Source: Alphaproteobacteria bacterium (GTDB lineage: Bacteria; Pseudomonadota; Alphaproteobacteria; VGEJ01). Taken from it: 6,731 nucleotides of DNA. The DNA is taken from contig VGEJ01000146.1 of the NCBI GenBank assembly GCA_016869335.1, positions 1-6,731 of the forward strand. The letters are read 5' to 3'. Position 1 is the stretch's first letter. Each line of letters begins with the position of its first letter. Shown here in pieces: positions 5,342 through 6,731 of the stretch. The translations under genes were made by a program, and so were the position numbers. Under the pieces are notes generated by a model. That model saw only the letters and a list, made by a program, of their open reading frames with translations. It was not told the origin of the DNA and did no database searches.

Positions 5342-6259
5342 ATGAGCTTCGACGTCGACGCTATCGTTGATCGCCGCCGGCTCAAGCGGCGGCTGGCGCT
5401 CTGGCGATTGGTCGCGATCGTCGCGGCGCTCGCGGTCGTTGCCATCGGCATCGGCCTCTTCGGCGGCGTGCCGGCCGAGGACCACGTGGCGCACCTCCGC
5501 ATTGACGGCCTCATTCTCGACGACCGGGAGCGGCTCGCCGCGGTGAACGCCGTGGCCGAGGACGCCTCGGCCAAGGCACTCGTCGTGCACGTCAACAGCC
5601 CGGGCGGGACCACCGTCGGTGCCGAAGCGCTGTACGAGGCCGTGCGCCGCGTCGCCGAGGCAAAGCCGGCGGTCGCCGTCATCGGCACCGTCGGGGCATC
5701 CGGCGGCTACCTCGTCGCGCTGGCGACCGATCACATCGTCTCGCGCAGCTCCTCCCTCACCGGCTCGATCGGCGTCATCCTGCAGACGGCGGAGTTCACG
5801 GAGCTCCTGGCCGATCTCGGGGTGAGCGCCCAGGCGATCAAGAGCGCGCCGCTCAAGGGCGCGCCCTCGCCGCTCGAGCCGCTGAGCCCCGAAGCGCGCG
5901 CCGCGACCCAGGCCGTGGTCGATGACGTCTATGCGTGGTTTGTGGACATCCTCGCCGACCGCCGTGGCTATAGCCGTGGCGAGGCCGTGGCATTGGCCGA
6001 TGGCCGCGTGTTCACCGGCCGGCAGGCGCTGACCGCACGCCTGGTCGATGAGCTCGGCGGCGAGGCGGCGGCCCGCGCCTGGCTGTCGAGTGCCCGCGCC
6101 ATACCGATCGACCTGCCCGACCGCGAGGTCGAGATCGAGGACGGTGCCGACACACTGTGGCACCGGCTGTTCGCCGGTGCCAAAAAAGCTTTTCTATCTG
6201 AACGACTTATCCTTGACGCGCTGGCTTCGGTTTGGCACCCTCCGGCGATCTCGAACTGA
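5342..6259 (+). CDS. sppA: Signal peptide peptidase SppA, short (36 kDa-type) form
   Basis: SppA is a membrane-anchored serine protease that degrades cleaved signal peptides after secretion. The protein has 305 residues, the single-domain form rather than the duplicated E. coli form of about 618. A basic stretch (RRRLKRR, 11-17) precedes one hydrophobic helix at about 21-41, probably an uncleaved anchor with the protease domain outside. VNSPGG (84-89) is the conserved strand-turn. Ser120 in GASGGY is the expected nucleophile and Lys172 in PLKGAPSP the general base. Their 52-residue spacing equals that of B. subtilis SppA (Ser147/Lys199). SLTGSIGV (138-145) and GRVFTGRQAL (221-230) are further family motifs. 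ATG 5342 is the first start after the in-frame rpsA stop and has no clear Shine-Dalgarno, so it may depend on rpsA translation. Codons 281-291 are oddly AT-rich (see the IHF-like site). Confidence 0.94.
   Translation: MSFDVDAIVDRRRLKRRLALWRLVAIVAALAVVAIGIGLFGGVPAEDHVAHLRIDGLILDDRERLAAVNAVAEDASAKALVVHVNSPGGTTVGAEALYEAVRRVAEAKPAVAVIGTVGASGGYLVALATDHIVSRSSSLTGSIGVILQTAEFTELLADLGVSAQAIKSAPLKGAPSPLEPLSPEARAATQAVVDDVYAWFVDILADRRGYSRGEAVALADGRVFTGRQALTARLVDELGGEAAARAWLSSARAIPIDLPDREVEIEDGADTLWHRLFAGAKKAFLSERLILDALASVWHPPAISN
6182..6209 (+). promoter_or_regulatory. Candidate IHF-binding site upstream of ihfB, inside the sppA 3' end
   Basis: A run of six A (6182-6187) is followed nine bases later by TCTGAACGACTTA (6197-6209). 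That matches seven of the nine fixed positions of the IHF consensus WATCAANNNNTTR. The layout of an A6 tract then the core resembles the lambda H' site, where the gap is eight bases. The two mismatches include the C of CAA, normally well conserved, so affinity is uncertain. The site ends 100 bases before the ihfB ATG. IHF represses its own genes in E. coli. Confidence 0.4.
6213..6241 (+). promoter_or_regulatory. Weak candidate ihfB promoter
   Basis: TTGACG (6213-6218) is a good -35 box, but 17 bases further is only CACCCT (6236-6241), which keeps just A2 and T6. It would start transcription near 6248, about 60 bases before ihfB. The -35 box follows immediately after the IHF-like site, which gives it some context support. 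ihfB may equally be read from the upstream operon. Confidence 0.25.
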
Positions 6260-6309
6260 GTGAGTCGAGCGACCGCGGAGCGCGCCGCGGGACGGCTGGC
6301 GGGAGCCCG

Positions 6310-6609
6310 ATGGTAAGATCCGAGCTGATTGCGCGACTGGCGGAGCGCAACCCGCATCTCTACCAGCGCGACATCGAGCGCATCGTTTCGACCATCTTCG
6401 AAGAGATCTCGGCCGCGCTTGCCCAGGGGGACCGGGTCGAGCTGCGCGGCTTCGGCGCCTTCTCGGTCAAGCGGCGGACCGCCCGCGTGGCCCGCAATCC
6501 GCGCACCGGTGCAGCCGTCGCCGTCGCCGACAAGCACATCCCGTTCTTCAAGTCGGGGAAGGAGCTGCGGGAGCGCCTGAATGTGCCGGCGTCGGGCGGG
6601 GAGACGTGA
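6310..6609 (+). CDS. ihfB: Integration host factor subunit beta
   Basis: IHF beta pairs with IHF alpha to bind and sharply bend DNA at specific sites, organising the nucleoid and assisting recombination and transcription. The protein has 99 residues and aligns without gaps to E. coli IhfB from memory over the first 70 positions. MVRSELIARLAERN is the N-terminal helix. Glu44, which reads the TTR part of the IHF consensus in E. coli, and Arg46 are kept in ELRGFGAFS (44-52). Pro64 in RNPRTG (62-67) is the residue that intercalates at the DNA kink. FFKSGKELRERL (79-90) is the C-terminal helix signature. Glu44 and the gapless fit favour IHF beta over HU. ATG 6310 follows GGGAG with a four-base spacer; an upstream in-frame TTG at 6232 overlaps sppA and adds unconserved residues, so it was rejected. 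The IHF alpha gene is not in this window. Confidence 0.96.
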   Translation: MVRSELIARLAERNPHLYQRDIERIVSTIFEEISAALAQGDRVELRGFGAFSVKRRTARVARNPRTGAAVAVADKHIPFFKSGKELRERLNVPASGGET

Positions 6610-6610
6610 G

Positions 6611-6627
6611 CGTCCGCCTGGCGGACG
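6611..6627 (+). repeat. Perfect inverted repeat just after the ihfB stop
   Basis: CGTCCGCC (6611-6618) and GGCGGACG (6620-6627) are exact inverted copies around a single T. As RNA the fold would be a seven-pair stem with a three-base loop. It begins two bases after the TGA. No T run follows, so it is not a classical terminator; a 3'-end stabiliser or an element limiting expression of the next gene is plausible. Confidence 0.6.
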
Positions 6628-6642
6628 AGGCAGCTCGCGCCG

Positions 6643-6731
6643 ATGAGGCTCGTGCACTGGCTGATTGCGCTTCCAGCGGTGGTCGTCACGGCGGTGCTGT
6701 CGGTGGCTAACCGGGTCCCCGTTACCCTGAG
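6643..6731 (+). CDS. LapA-like (DUF1049) inner-membrane protein, N-terminal fragment at window edge
   Basis: From ATG 6643 the frame is open to the right edge, giving 29 residues: a single hydrophobic segment (about 4-21, beginning LVHWLIALP) followed by SVANRVPVTL. A short N-terminal helix followed by a (S/A)NRxPV motif is the hallmark of LapA/DUF1049 proteins. In E. coli LapA works with LapB in control of lipopolysaccharide assembly, and such a gene commonly follows ihfB in proteobacteria. GAGG at 6627-6630 is a distant ribosome binding site, 12 bases from the ATG. With only the N-terminus visible the family call rests on this motif and on gene order. Confidence 0.7.
   Translation, partial: MRLVHWLIALPAVVVTAVLSVANRVPVTL

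Noticed and set aside
3521..6163. An 880-codon open frame on the minus strand, antisense to rpsA and sppA
   Set aside because: rpsA and sppA are unambiguous on the other strand. The antisense product is full of Asp, His, Arg, Ala and Leu without recognisable domains, which is typical of a mirror frame in GC-rich genes.
6232..6309. A longer ihfB start at an in-frame TTG
   Set aside because: It would overlap sppA and add 26 residues not found in IHF beta; ATG 6310 gives a protein that starts exactly like the family.

Overview
The window is an ordinary stretch of core chromosome from a GC-rich alphaproteobacterium. The organism call rests on three things: the linked order aroA, cmk, rpsA, sppA, ihfB, lapA-like; a FYDLN-type small acidic protein; and the ribosomal protein S1 tail GSSDSGASLGDILGAA, which I recognise as alphaproteobacterial. 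Codon third positions are mostly G or C, so long open frames appear on every strand; nearly all of them are shadows of the real genes. I found no previously undescribed system. The interesting signals are regulatory and lie between or inside the core genes.

Left part (1-1300, minus strand). A membrane-anchored SGNH/GDSL-type hydrolase runs off the left edge (1-717). Upstream of it, in the same direction, is tRNA-Ala(GGC) at 783-858, with an encoded CCA and the G3-U70 alanine identity pair. A candidate promoter for the tRNA lies at 883-911. Next is a 124-residue FYDLN-family protein with a four-cysteine zinc ribbon and a very acidic tail (926-1300).

Divergent gap (1301-1492, 192 bases). It holds the ribosome binding site of the minus-strand gene, a TTGACA-like -35 box on the minus strand, and a short dyad. 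I see no strong promoter for aroA.

Right part (1493-6731, plus strand). aroA (EPSP synthase, class II-like) overlaps cmk (cytidylate kinase) by four bases at GTGA. rpsA (six-domain ribosomal protein S1) follows after 94 bases that contain a stem-loop and a strong Shine-Dalgarno; a candidate rpsA promoter lies inside the cmk 3' end. sppA (short-form signal peptide peptidase) starts 36 bases after rpsA. ihfB (IHF beta) starts 50 bases after sppA, and the start of a lapA-like (DUF1049) membrane protein gene runs off the right edge.

The plus-strand genes probably form a housekeeping transcription unit joining aromatic amino acid synthesis, pyrimidine nucleotide supply, translation, membrane protein quality control and nucleoid architecture. 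The best regulatory lead is a short AT-rich, rare-codon island in the 3' end of sppA. It resembles an IHF site and sits about 100 bases upstream of ihfB, which suggests autoregulation.
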